DNA from: Coccinella septempunctata
Lineage: Eukaryota > Arthropoda > Insecta > Coleoptera > Coccinellidae
Direction of reading: 5' to 3'
Length of the DNA: 64,000 nt
Assembly: GCF_907165205.1 (NCBI RefSeq)
Contig: NC_058191.1
Location: 29,778,064-29,842,063 of the forward strand
A model generated the notes under the pieces. The model did no database searches, was not told the origin of the DNA, and worked only from the letters and a program-made list of their open reading frames with translations. A program made the translations under genes and the position numbers. Positions 23,344-35,578 of the stretch are shown piece after piece (the first letter of the stretch is position 1; every line of letters starts with the position of its first letter).

Positions 23344-23384
23344 CTGTACTGATGAGGCACAATAAACCCGAAACCGGTCTACAG
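23344..23384 (+). ncRNA. Hammerhead ribozyme motif, complete core
   Basis: In order: CTGTA (stem I, 23344-23348), CTGATGA core (23349-23355), stem II arm GG with a 10-base loop and CC (23356-23369), GAAA core (23370-23373), self-complementary CCGG as minimal stem III (23374-23377), cleavage dinucleotide TC (23378-23379), then TACAG (23380-23384), which pairs perfectly with CTGTA. This is a type I hammerhead with a very short stem III, the kind known from Penelope-like elements and thought to act as a dimer through the palindromic stem III. Stem II is weak (two G-C pairs and a C-C mismatch). It lies 12 bases upstream of a Penelope reverse-transcriptase fragment. Confidence 0.75.
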
Positions 23385-23395
23385 TTTGTGAATAT

Positions 23396-23674
23396 ATGTT
23401 CCAGTCTCTCTGGGAAGGGATTATAAAAAACAATAATTCACATAATTTCAGCATTCACCACAAACCAACTTATTCAGACATAACAATTCACGCAATATTA
23501 AACCATCCCTTGAAACAAAAAATGGCTGCTTTTCACAGTATGATCCATAGATTAATTTACGTGCCTATGAGTCATGAGAATTTTAATAGTGAATTAAATT
23601 TAATTAAACAAATAGCAGTCAATAATGGTTACAACCCAATATGTATACACGTATTATCATTAGGTAAGTATTGA
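23396..23674 (+). pseudogene. Penelope-like element: reverse-transcriptase C-terminal fragment
   Basis: The 92-codon frame contains NFSIHHKPTYSDITIHA, NHPLKQKMAAFHSMIHRL and KQIAVNNGYNP. It matches in order the post-catalytic (thumb/linker) region of Penelope-like reverse transcriptases (F.V.RKPT.TD..IH..S.HP...K.A......R, IA..NGY). The YADD-bearing part and the GIY-YIG domain are missing, so it is a dead 5'- and 3'-truncated copy in the intergenic region. Confidence 0.75.
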
Positions 23675-26600
23675 CTCAATACTAAATGGTACATATTATG
23701 AATAGGAATACTATGGAGTATACTCATATCGGAAATGCTTGAACTAAGGCAGATATCTTCTAGTTAAAAGTACATTGTAGAAAACGTATGACAGATGGCA
23801 CTGTTATGCTTGCTAGAGTATTGTATAAGGTATATAACTATATAACCATTGTAAGTTGTCCTTATACAATGATACAACTGCAATCTAACCAAAAAGTATA
23901 AGGTGAACATATCTAATAGCATTGAGTATTGAACTCAATGCTAATAGTTTCATTATGTATATAGTGATGGTTCTTCTTTGGCCATCTACCCATGCATTTG
24001 ATACTCCTATTGAATAAGATAAATGAGTAGATAGGCACACTAAAATACAGAAAAATAAAATATTTTGTACGAATCATCAATTAAGTAGAAAGTTATTATG
24101 GGATCATATGTCTTTCGAAAAAATTAGTTCAATGAAATGACGCAGCAAGTCGAGACGGTACCTTATAAAATACAAATAAATACGTAAACCACTAAAATGA
24201 CATTAACCCGTCTATAGCGTCATTTAAAATAAACTTTTTTGAAGATTCTCGAAGGTCCAACTTGATAATTACGACAAAACCTTGTCTTAAAAGTTAAGCG
24301 CACAAAGGCATAACATCAACATTAAAAATTTTATAGTAGGACTTGACGACCTTATTACTTCCACGTTGAGATTCTGATGAGAAATTGCCAGTATACACGG
24401 TTGGGATAAATTATAAAACCAAGTTAATTTATGAAACTTCGACTCCGCAGGCATATATCAGAAACAATGATAATGACGCATAAATCAATCTCGTTTTGTC
24501 AACTCATTGCCGCTGAACTAAAGTAAGATTTCGAACGAGCAAGAATATACAGGGTGTCTCGTGTTAGTTCTGCTGAAACCAAACAAAAAATATGGTTGAG
24601 CGTCATTGTACTTTCCCTCCAGAGTTTTATAAATTGCGTTCATTTCGCTGTAAAGATATATTGAATATTAATTGTAATACTCAATGATATTGAGATTCAT
24701 TCACTTTGTTGCGTTGCAGAACCTGCTTACAAAAAACGTGTCCATTTATCACGAGCTGATAGGTAAATATAGTTCTATCCATCTCTTCACAATATGAATT
24801 GAAAACTTCCTTATGTGAATTTTAGGAGTTACACAATAATACTCATTTTTTATCATTTATTTAATTTTTAATCATTCAAAATTTTCCAACACCGGTAAAC
24901 AAAATTGGTTGTTGATCTTTCCAGGAAGTTCAGAGCAGAACTGCCTTGTTTATTATTGTTAAACATAATGATGATTATGGCTATCGAATGAATTCTATGA
25001 TTTGTCAGTCATCCCAATTTTTCTGTGAACTATCACTGAGACTCAAATTGTTCATTCTCGTTCTTTGGAAAGAAGAGGATTATGCCCTTTTTCATATAAA
25101 TTAATATATTCTAAGCTATAAATTTCAAGATTGAAAAAAAAGTTTTTCGATCTTCTGCATTATAATAATACACTCTCTCAATCAGGATAATCACAAAATT
25201 AACAGAACAATACTTTATATATATGCAAATGATTTTACAATAGTTCGTTTCTTCTTACATAAAACTAGAGCGGATTAATGATGTCACTCTATCAGAAAAA
25301 ATTAAAATTTGAAATAGCTAGCCGGTTAGCATTCAAGTTCGTGATTACTGCATTCGGTTGATTATTATATTGTAATTTGACATTTATCGAAATACTTTTG
25401 ATGATTCAATTGGGGTGCTACATAATAGGTAATTTTTTGAGAGTATCCCTAGTAACGAATTGCAAACACGCCACTGGTCGGCAGTTGGGTGCAGGTGCAA
25501 AATACTCAATGCAGGCAATACGAGAATAAGGGACGAATTAAGGGATGCAGCGCATACGCATGGAAGATACGAAACGTCACATTTCAAAGAAGATTAGAAA
25601 GAAAGAATCGATTATTTTCTATTTCATTTTCCAGCTGGAGCAGCCCTTCAAGGTCAATGTCAATAATATCCCTTTATTGACAGTGGTTTCAGTCGAGTGA
25701 GGTTAGGTTGTCTCTGGGTATAAGTTTCAGTGTTTCTTGGATTGACATTTTATATTGTATTTTGACACGGTAAGGCTCCGAAGAATTGTGCTTTATGCAG
25801 ATACAAATGCTTTTCAATAATTCTAATAATTCATTGGATCTCAGTACTTTGCCGCCGGTTTTTCTTCAATTATTTCCATTGAGAATATTCCAACCATGTT
25901 ATGGTAATAATATAATATATGTCGTTTTGCGAAGATAACGAATCTTTCCCTTCCAATATCTTCTCAGTATGTAACTTTCAACAATAAATTATTATTATCG
26001 ATATCTCATTTTCACTAATATGAGTTATTAGTTAATTAAAGTGTTTCGCTATCCCCGTTTATTAGCAGAGGATAAATTATACCATTTTTAAGAAGACGAG
26101 CTATTACGACTCGTTTATCACCACTGTTGTTTGATATCATATATTATTTTTAATTATTTTTTTTGACTTATCAAGATGACTTCGAAAATCCTATGAAGCA
26201 AGCTTATAGAAAATTTCACTATATAAATGGTATATAATTATCGATATTTTACAGCATCACGTGAATATTAAATTACGGAATATGCAAAAACTCAATCGAT
26301 AAACTGAATATATAAAAGTCAGGTATATACCAACGAAAAGAAGTAGTAATTCGATATTTCCTCCATGCCTATTATAAATAATAAGCAAATTTCAAACAAC
26401 TATTTCGATCTTGAGACCCAGTGGTCTTTAGACTGAATGTTCATAAACAAGTGATGAAATTAAATTCAATTGTTGCAACTGATATGAGGTCTTTCGATTT
26501 TTGAGACTTTTTATGACCAAGAGTTTCACGAATTGAATTTCATAATCATATTATTTGTAAAAGTATCTCATCAAGAATCACAATTATTATTAAGGATATT

Positions 26601-27616
26601 ATTGAAGCTGTGTTCCTGGTTCAATGGTTCATTATCAAGTTATTAACAACAATATGAAATAATTGGTGGGACATTCATTATATTATACAATTATTTATTA
26701 TACAATTTATTTTTGATCTCCATTTTTTCGTGAGCTGATTCATACTTTGCTCGCTCAACTTTAAAAAAATTCTGACCATAAAATAGAAGTTCCATTCGTT
26801 TATGCTCAGATTAGCAGGAAAATCATTCTTATTCAAACTTAATAGCCTCTATGATATGAGATCGTATTTGATGTGTTAATTTGTATTTGATTGCTGAAAT
26901 TATATTTTACTAGACTCTGAGCTAGACTATAGAACTTTTTCTATTTTTATAGTCATCTAATCATCTCAAATCGGAACGTGTCAGTAATGGGAGTACTTAT
27001 TAGTTTCTCACCCAAATAAAAAATTGTATGATTGTTTGGAATCTGAAATATGTAGAAAGCTAGCTTTGTATATTTTGTATTTACTTATCCAATAAATGAA
27101 AGCTCTGCACTCTGCACTAGTACTATTATTTGTAAACAAACCTCACGGAAAATCGGGAGAATAATTTGTTTTTTTATACTGGGTGTCCAAGCAATGATAA
27201 GATAAACCTGAAATGAAGCAATGAATCGAATAAAAAATTTCAGACTTACCGAGATAACGAACTGATTGAATTGAATTACCTATAATGAAAACCCCATATA
27301 AATTAGTGGTTTCTGACGTAAGATATTCATTTTCTCATTTTGAACTGACCACTAAAACGGTGTGACACCTCTTAAAGTGATTAGGTTGGGAAAGGAGAAT
27401 TCAAATGAATCCATTGTTCATTTTTCAAACCACTGCTGATAAAATGCATGCCCAAATAACTGCAAATTCAACATCTATATTGCTTTGTTACTCAGTCGAT
27501 TTTATCTGAATTATTTGCGGAATAATATTAGTTATATTTTCCCACTGCAATACGATATTTTGTATTGAAAACTTTTCAAACTACTATAGCAATTATGAAA
27601 TTTGCTTCCGAATTTC
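23675..27616. other. Gene-free intergenic stretch
   Basis: AT-rich. One isolated ACAGGGTGTC terminus lies at 24549 without a visible partner, and 27240-27345 is a fragment of the dispersed repeat at 9.5 and 41.5 kb. I recognise no coding sequence. Confidence 0.55.
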
Positions 27617-28117
27617 AGAATTCAGGTATATTTTCGTTCTTTTCTTGATAGAATCAACTGGTCAATTTACGAACAAAAAAGTATTAATATTATTAAATTG
27701 AGAAAAGGATATGCAAATATTCCGTAAACTGTAACACGAATGATTCAAAAATAATTTTTTTATGACCTTTCCTTCAGAGAATGCGAGTTGACTTAGCCGA
27801 AATTACCAATAAAGTAATATGTAAAAATTGTGCGTATAAAAATCATGCAGAGAACTCAATATCAAAGTTCAGGAGTTCAGGTATGTTTTTTTGATCTTTT
27901 CTTGATAGATCTATCTGGCAAATTCACAGATAATAAAGGAATTATGTTATCGAATTGAGTAACGGAGATGTAAATATTTCGTAACCTGTAACTCGAATGA
28001 TTCAAAAATATTTTCTTTTCGACCTTTCCTTCAGAAAAAGCAACTTGATTACGCTGAAATAAACAATTATTCATTTGTAAAATTGTGCGTATAAAAAACA
28101 TAGAATTCAATATCAAA
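27617..28117 (+). repeat. Direct tandem duplication of a unit of about 250 bp
   Basis: Unit 1 (about 27617-27869) and unit 2 (about 27870-28117) share in the same order TCAGGTAT-TTTT, TCTTTTCTTGATAGA, ACTCGAATGATTCAAAAATA-type text, GACCTTTCCTTCAGA, and TTGTGCGTATAAAAA followed by TCAATATCAAA. Divergence with small gaps implies an old duplication. No protein was recognised in either unit. Confidence 0.8.
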
Positions 28118-28995
28118 CATACCGATAACGATTTTGATGTACTTGAATATTTCGGAGATATTTGGAGAACAGGAACCAGGATGCAACAATTCAGAGTCAT
28201 AACATGTTTATCTCTTTTTTTACCTCGATACTTGTGGTCAGCTTAGAACTTGATAAATTTCAAGAACATTGAACGATTATTTTTCAATCCGTTTTATTGA
28301 ACCTAGCGGCAAATTCGGAAGTTGTTATCAAAACAGGAGTTCAGTGTCAATTTTATCTAGTTTGGCAATGAAATTTTTATCATAATCAATTTCTGAAACG
28401 AAATTTATTTGAAGATATATGGAAACGTATGGTCAGATAGATGTTGAATCTATTTCTTTGGAAAGATTCAGTCCAATGCTTATTTAAATTTCCGTTTCAT
28501 AAAGAAAATGTAATAAAATGATCACTTATTCTTTCAAGACAAGGAGGTACCTTCTTGAAGCTGAAGAGCTTTTGCGAGTTTGGTGAAATAGTTTTGTTCT
28601 GTGTGAGCTTCCTTACTGTGTCCTTAAACTATCTTGGGCACAGCTATGAAGGGTAGAGGCAAGGTGAACAATCAGTGCTTTATATAAGTGTAAGGAAACT
28701 ACTTGAAACCAGTCAGAGGGCGCTTATGTTTATATAGTCACTGTAGCTGTAGCTATATATAGAGTATATAGTTACTGTAGCTATTAATGAAATTATGAGT
28801 TGGTTCAAATGAGAATTTGTAGCTTTTGTCTTTTTTTGTTATTCATTTTTAGTGTACACCTCTAAACGACCATAATTTGGTATACAGAGGGGATCTAGAG
28901 AACTATAAGAGCTAGAAGAAAATAGAGGACACATTTCCGAGCTCTTCGTCAGAGGAACATCGAACTCGTAGAATGGGGAAAACCGTAACCCCTTA

Positions 28996-29699
28996 AGCCG
29001 GGTCCAGACTATGTAACAAAACAGGATATATAGCAAAGTTATATAACTTGTTAGAGAAATTCAAGTGAAAAAGTTATATAACACAATGTTATACAACATT
29101 TTTCTTGCTATATAGCAAATTTTATGTTATCCGTTGGGTGTCGGTAAAGATCAAAAAAGTAATATAACTTTGTTATAAAACACGCCGCAACTTGTCCACA
29201 CTTGTGTTATTAAACATTTACTGCAGCGCCAATCTTTCTTTTACTGGTATTGCATCTTGAAATGTCGTGCTTTTTTTGCCTATTTTATGGACGATTTGAT
29301 TTATTCGTATTCGAAATCAGAACTTGTCATACTTAGGAAATTTTTAAAACTACCATTACATTTAATGTCCCCTGTCAATGGGTCTTTGTCATCCATTGCT
29401 AGATACTTCAAAAGAGTTGTTAAACTATAATGTTCCTCTAGCTCTCAACGATGAGATTTCACTCGTCTTCATAAAATCACGCAAGCTGCTGCTGCCAAAA
29501 TGACATCTTCTACGTTTGAGGACATTTTCAATGCTACAGATGCCACTGCTTCCAGATGAGCACTTTTGTTTAGTTTTATTCTGTTACAAAGTCTGGATGT
29601 CTCTGCTATTTTATAACAAGTTATTTAACAAAGTTGTATAACACATTTGTTGTATAACTTTGTTAACAAAATGTTTTGTTACATAGTCTGGACCCGGCT
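28996..29699. mobile_element. PIF/Harbinger-type nonautonomous element with perfect ends
   Basis: Inverted ends AGCCGGGTCCAGACTATGTA continue with ACAAAACA on both sides (about 28 bp, essentially perfect). They are flanked by TTA at 28993-28995 and 29700-29702, the PIF/Harbinger target duplication. Subterminal regions are rich in TTATATAAC/GTTATATAA motifs in both orientations. It holds only a decayed 5' transposase piece. The near-identical ends suggest a fairly recent insertion into the foldback element at 28855-30045. Confidence 0.88.
29225..29535 (-). pseudogene. Harbinger transposase 5' fragment (minus strand)
   Basis: Minus-strand frames contain MSSNVEDVILAAAACVIL, then KYLAMDDKDPLTGDIK and SFKNFLSMTSSDFEY. 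The last resembles the Y.NFLRMT..DF..L motif of PIF/Harbinger transposases. Stops interrupt it and the catalytic domain is absent. Confidence 0.5.
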
Positions 29700-30948
29700 T
29701 TACGATTAATCGTTTTTGAGTTATTAGCAAAAAATGAGATTTTGACGATTTTGAAAAGTGCCCAAAACTTTTTTGTCTTTAAAAAAACAGATCTAAAACT
29801 TGAACCTTCTACAAGCACTTTCCTACGTAGGAGCTCAAAATATTTTTTTATTTCGAATCATTAGGCGAACTTAAGATTTTTTTAAATGCAGACTTATTGA
29901 ATTTTTTATTTCTGAGTTGAAAAAAAAATCTTTCGTCAGTAGATTATATATATAAAAGTGCCTAAGAAGGTTCAAGTTTCAAATCTGTATTTTCAAACAC
30001 AAAAAAGTTATAAGAAGTAGGCAAAGAATTTTGCCCACCCTGTACTGATGGAGCTATATCGAGTCGAAACTGGCACATTTATTAGACAACTTTTTGCATT
30101 CTTTCGAATGGTCCTCCAAGCAGCCCAGCTTCCATCTTGAAATCAAAAATGTTAAAAGCTGATGGTACAAATTTCCTTCAAGTCTGCATTCTAGATTTCA
30201 TACAACTTTTTTTTTATATACAACAGCAATATTGAATTTTTCCATTAAAATAATGTAGAATGGTATTCATTCTAAACTAAACATTACACACAGTTTGTCC
30301 AGATCTGAATTGAAAATAGGATTTCCGACAAAAAATATTTTCAAACGCTGGAGACCTCCTTATTATGACTGGCATTATTTTTGAAAATATCTATAAAAAA
30401 TCTTACTTCAATTTTGGAAAAACCGAGTGAAATGCTGAATTAAAAATATTATTTTTAAATTTTGCGATTAAAATTCAATAACGGCGTCATGGAAAAATGT
30501 TGCGAAATAGTATCTTGAGATCTAGCAGGCCAATTTGGAGAAAAAGATTTTCAGTTCACTCAATGACGGATAACATTGAAAGATTTCGTAATTTCATGAA
30601 GATTAACAAGAAACTAAAGAACATAATATGTATCTATCTTTGATGAATCTAGATCAGAAAGAGATATCAAGAATTGAGAGAAATCCTATCTGAAGACAAG
30701 AAGGACATTTTGGTCAAGAAAAGAAATATCGATTTGGTATTGTATGTTGCTTCGTCTTCTCTTGCTACATTTGCCACATTTCATGATAGCTAAATCAAAT
30801 TCATATCATAGTAAGTCCAACAGTTTAGACCTTCTGAAAAAGGCTTGAATTTCAGTGCTCGTTGTGTCGAATAAGTTTTCAAAAGTTCCTAGTATGCACG
30901 AGAATTTAATGGAATTGAATTTTCTAGAGCTTTTCTAGAATGCTTGTA

Positions 30949-31194
30949 GAGCCAATTACACCAAACGGTGATAACTTCGCCTAACTTCAACTCACTTTAA
31001 AATTCAAATAAACTGTTTCAAACATTGACATCCTGTGTGTATGAAGTGAAGTGAGGAAGGTAAAAAAACCACACAACACAGAGACACTCCATTTTAACTT
31101 GAATTAAGATGCGTCATAACAGAAATCTGCTAGTTTCTTTACTTTACTCCAGTTAGGTCTAATCTCGGGTTATATCCGTGGTGAAATTGGGCCT
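30949..31194. repeat. MITE with CCAATT-CACC ends
   Basis: The left end is AGAGCCAATTACACCA. The right end, reverse-complemented, is AGGCCCAATTTCACCA. Length is about 245 bases, non-coding. The end style (T/A-C-ACC) resembles Harbinger-type MITEs, but the target duplication is unclear. Confidence 0.6.
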
Positions 31195-31204
31195 TAGTCA
31201 ATTA

Positions 31205-31460
31205 GTCACCACTTGATCTTGGAATCAACGCTTGATGGACGAATACGTGAATTTGTTTTCAATCGATAATTCAGTCATGAGCATTCAGAATATCGTTTTC
31301 GCATAAAATTATGATCTACATACGTCGATTCAATGATTTTCAATTGATACTTTTTCAAAATATTCGGAAATCCAAAGATCTCAGTGATTTCGTTTTGGAA
31401 ATCGAGTGACTGTCAATTCGTTGATCGGGCAATCAAAGTTTTGGGAAACCCGCGGCTAAT
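31205..31460 (+). repeat. Dispersed repeat, copy 2 (sister of 17.84 kb)
   Basis: Matches 17836-18075 in order: GGAATCAACGCTTGAT, AATTTGTTTTCAATCGATAA, CAGTGATTTCGTTTTGG and GTGACTGTCAA-TCGTT. It lies directly after the MITE at 30.95-31.19 kb. Confidence 0.7.
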
Positions 31461-33196
31461 ATGTCTAATATTATCGGCCGAAATGAGTTTTCCCATTCGT
31501 CCGTCTAATATTGAATGTAGCTGTGTGTGTATTGCAGAATCATTAAAAATGGGGATCAGAAATAATCTCAAATTCACACATCATGAAACATTTTAGTTCA
31601 TATTACGAAAACACGTGAACGGTATTCTGAAACACTATAAGTACACTAATAATTCATTGAAATACTTTCATTTTGTAGCGAATTTCATTCGATGAAAATA
31701 AATTGCAAGCTGAGATGTTGCCCACGAAGTTAATCGAGTAGAAATATAGATGAATTACTTCTTGAATGCGAGAATTATTGTTTGTTTCTCCATCCTGAAG
31801 GACATTGAAACGAAATTGATGTTTGGTGAATGATCAACATCAACATATAGAGCATGAAAATCCCTTATAGAATATGGTTATACTGTATAGGTACAAAAGC
31901 ACTCAACTGAAAATAATAATCAATTCTGTTCAGATATTCAGTTTCTGAATTGTTTTAAATGATTTTAAGACGTGGTTCTGCAAAAGTAAGTGGGTCTTTC
32001 ATATAATTTTTTTTGATAACCCCCTTCCCCTCCACCTCTAGGGGTTTGGGCAAAAAATGGAGACTGCTATTGAATTTATGTTCAGGTTGTTGTCAAATGA
32101 AGTAATAGGGGTCGGTTCATCCAGCGTTCTTAAGAAAGGGACACCATGGCGTCACTTTTTTAGGTATTTAGGTACATATAAGTTCTCTACATAAACTCAC
32201 CATAATTCATATAACCACAAATATATTTATTGTTGAATAATTTCCTTATTACTAGACTATCTAAATTTATTCGAGAAGAAAAGTATCATTTTTTTTGAAA
32301 TCCGACAATTGGAATCAACAAATAATATTTTTACATTACCAAATAATAATGGAAAATTCACAGTGTTTGTGGTTTTCCCGATACGATTGTGAACGGAAGA
32401 TAAATTCTAACTAGGAATTAATCAAATAAAGGGTAACTTTGAATAACAAAAAAGTTTTGGGTTCATGTTCAATTTTTTTCGAAAATCGCTTCGTTATTGT
32501 TTATCTATATTCTGTTATCTTCATTCGAACAAATTTCAACTAAATGCTGCATTGAAGCTTCTTCCTTATCTTGTGAAATACTTGTTTCACTATTGTTTAT
32601 TCGGGTTAGCCTTCATGCATCCTGTACTGCAGTAGTAAATAATTTTTGGGAAAATTCCATCAACTTATCAGCAGATAAAATAGAAAGTTCTCGAATAGGT
32701 GAAAAATCGAAAACTTTACTATAGTATGATTTCTTCGAATTGGTTAGGGAAATTATCAAAGTTCATTAGTTTAAGGAAGAATATCTTAATGAGGAAGTTG
32801 AATCTCTCTTTTATTACATTAATTCACGATTATTATATGGTTGAGGTTGTTAAACAGATCGTCTAATAAACCTCTCAAGCGTTTACCCAAGTTTTAGACA
32901 ATTCTCCAGACTATCCTCAAAGCTACAGAAAAATTATATTTCTTGCTACGATCCTGCTGAGAATGACTCCTTCAAAAATAACTAACCTGTGAAATAAATC
33001 TTTATTGGTTGAATAAAATTCTATAGATACAAGAGAAATTTATCTTACAATCCATTACCACAATTCCCCTTAAAATTATTTCACTTATCTTGGATTCATA
33101 AAGAAGCAAATTAACGAAATTTTTTACCTATCAAATACAATTCATCACCATGGAAATTTCTATTGATACTTACTCAGAATTATGGTGGTTATCTAT
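31461..33196. other. Gene-free intergenic stretch
   Basis: AT-rich without recognisable genes. At 32192-32208 a lone CATAAACTCACCATAAT matches the end of the MITE at 39.24-39.39 kb, so a truncated copy may end there. The 75-codon frame at 32497-32724 has no recognised motif. Confidence 0.5.
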
Positions 33197-35212
33197 ACTT
33201 CATTCAACTTTATTTTAGCAGTCGGTTGGCCATGGAAATTTGACACATTTCACTCTGTATAGTACGAAAATGTGGGGTTATGAAGCTTGTCAAAACATTT
33301 TTGGGTTTTAAATCAACGCTATGTTGCCCGTTCTACGTAAAAGTTTCTGTTATTACGTATTTTATCACAATGTCGAATCTCTTCGGAAAATATCTGACGA
33401 ACATAATTGAAGTTTATACAAACTGATTGAAGGCATACCAAATCCAGTTATTTGCATGGAAAATACAAGAGATCAGTATAATATCATAATATGCACTAGC
33501 TTGAGGAGAGTTAATGTTCGTTATCTTCTTTGGCTACATCATTTGTAGATTTCAAAAATATTAACCCGAAGATGAAATGCATATGATGCAGTGGTTGGAA
33601 ATGGGTATCTCCCGAAGGAATTAACAGATAATTACAAGAATGTTGAGTTTTTCAATAAAAATCATCTTGCATCAATATAAGTAAAAGGAGTTGAAGGAAG
33701 TTTCAAGTTAAGATGCAACTTCACCGTTGAACAAAAATTTCACATGAATAAACAGTAACAGGGCAACTTGCGCGTATTTGTGGCTATTCATCTTAATACA
33801 TTGATGTAATTATCATATTCAGGTATTTATTAGTACCTTAAGACATTTACATTGTATAGGACAAGTCAAATGAAAAACAGAAAAATCCATTTTAGGGAAC
33901 TCATTCTCCGATGACATTTATCGAAAATCCTGTAGTAAACTTTTCGCATAATTCACGCAGACCTAAAATTCTCAAATGCCACAACTTTTTTGGGTCTCCC
34001 AATAGAAGGAAATTCTTTGTCATACTCTTCATTCACAATCTTTCTGATTGTGGAAATATTCAGCTGAAATATAAGTCGTTTAGATTCAGATGAAACATAA
34101 TATAAATTCTCTTACATTGAATATGTTCTCTACCGTCTGACGTATTGTGGATTTTAGAATATCAGGGTATAATTATTTGAATGAGCGGACCTGAATTCTA
34201 AATAGCACTTCCTGAAACCCTGTCTCTTTTTTCAATCACTTTCGACATTTTCGTAATAAAAATTGATATTAGTTGTGGCCATAGATATACTAACCTAACA
34301 TGGATGAGCCCTCCCATATTCGAGCTTTGGATGAATGTGTTGCCGAGAGAGATAGAGCTAGTAGTGGCAAAAAGCCCGCAAATTCCATTTAAAAAGCATT
34401 GAATGAGTATGGAAATTCAGTTATTTGTGCGTTTTTCATGACAATTCTAGGAGCAAACATGAAAATATTGGGGGTATGCATTGCCTGAATGATTATTTGT
34501 TTTTATAGCTACAAAAATTCATGAATATGAAAATTCAAGGAACTTCGCGGGAAGAAAAATAAAAATCCTATTGCAATCGCAGTAATGGTATATTTAATAA
34601 ATTTAAATGAATACAGAGTGTTTCAAAATTCAATACAATAAGTTTAGGGGTATATTCCCTTGGAAATGTTTAGGCAAAAAGTTCATATAAACATAGGGCC
34701 CCAAACGCGAGCTGTGCGGTTTTAAAAGTTTTCTTTTGGGTTTTACAGTTAAATACTGACGGCACTGATCCTACTTTCAAATTTTTATTGCCATAAACAT
34801 AAAATAGTCCTCCTCAATGGGAATGAAATTTTTTCTTTTTACCACCAGTTTGTACAGTTTATGGCTGCACAAGATATAACCATTATGTATTAGATGTATT
34901 AGTGTTATTTGAACACTTTTATTTCAAAACACTCGGGAAAATCGCACAAAAAGCACAACAACAGCAAACTAAACACTCGTAAACAGCGCTTTTATCGAGT
35001 TTTTTGCCACTATTAGCTCTATCTTTCTCTAGGCAACACGTTTCTCTTTCCTTTACCGCTTCCATTGTAAGTTATAATTTCTATGGTTGTGGCAACGGCG
35101 TTATGACATTAAAGACATTTCATGAGTGCCAACCTAACTTCGTTCTAGTTACAAAAACTTGAGAAAATTATATCATGGCCAACCGACTGCTAAAATAAAT
35201 TTGAATGAAGTA
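33197..35212. repeat. Long inverted-ended element, copy A, with nested insertion
   Basis: The left end has ACTTCATTCAACTTTATTTT then AGCAGTCGGTTGGCCATG. The right end, reverse-complemented, has ACTTCATTCAAATTTATTTT then AGCAGTCGGTTGGCCATG. The subterminal 250 bases at the left match copy B at 55732-56380. Copy A is longer because it carries extra internal sequence, including the foldback at 34337-35040. No intact transposase was identified. Confidence 0.8.
34337..35040 (-). mobile_element. Nested foldback element with THAP-like coding remnant
   Basis: Inverted arms of about 40 bases: left TGTTGCCGAGAGAGATAGAG and right (reverse-complemented) TGTTGCCTAGAGAAAGATAG, both continuing to GTGGCAAAAA. 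On the minus strand from 34883 the frame starts MVISCAAINCTN, then after a stop KEKISFPL, resembling the start of a THAP zinc finger (M...C..-.C....K-ISF..FP) as in P-element-type transposases. The rest is decayed. No target duplication was seen. Confidence 0.5.
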
Positions 35213-35578
35213 AAGTTCCTTTTAGATCGTAACATTTATTTGCTGTATCAATGAGAAGATGATACATTATTATTATTCGAATGAAAATTGAAAGGTGTGT
35301 AGGTGTCGAAACATTTCGATGAAGGGTCAATATTTTCACAAATTACGATCTATTATGCCAACCCTGATAATAATCAAGTGACATTTCTCACAAAATTCAA
35401 AAATAAACTTTCGCTCGAAAGGGTATGGCAGATTCAGTGAGAGATTTTTATGAAATATTACAATTAATATTTATTATATTAATATTAACATTTTTCAATA
35501 GGATTTTTTTACGTATTCACTTAGCCTATTCCTGAGGCACTTGAGACATTCCGGAAATTCAGGAAATGTGTTTTTGTT

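Larger units (their letters stand above)
28855..30045. repeat. Foldback element copy 1, split by a Harbinger insertion
   Basis: The flanks of the Harbinger element match the two halves of the intact copy at 43691-44221. Shared stretches include GAACTATAAGAGCTAGAAG, GAGATTTTGACGATTT-GAAAAG, AACTTTTTTGTCTTT and AGTGCCTAAGAAGGTTCAAG. The right end is TTTGCCCACCCTGTAC. Without the 704-base insertion the element would be about 480 bases. Confidence 0.7.
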
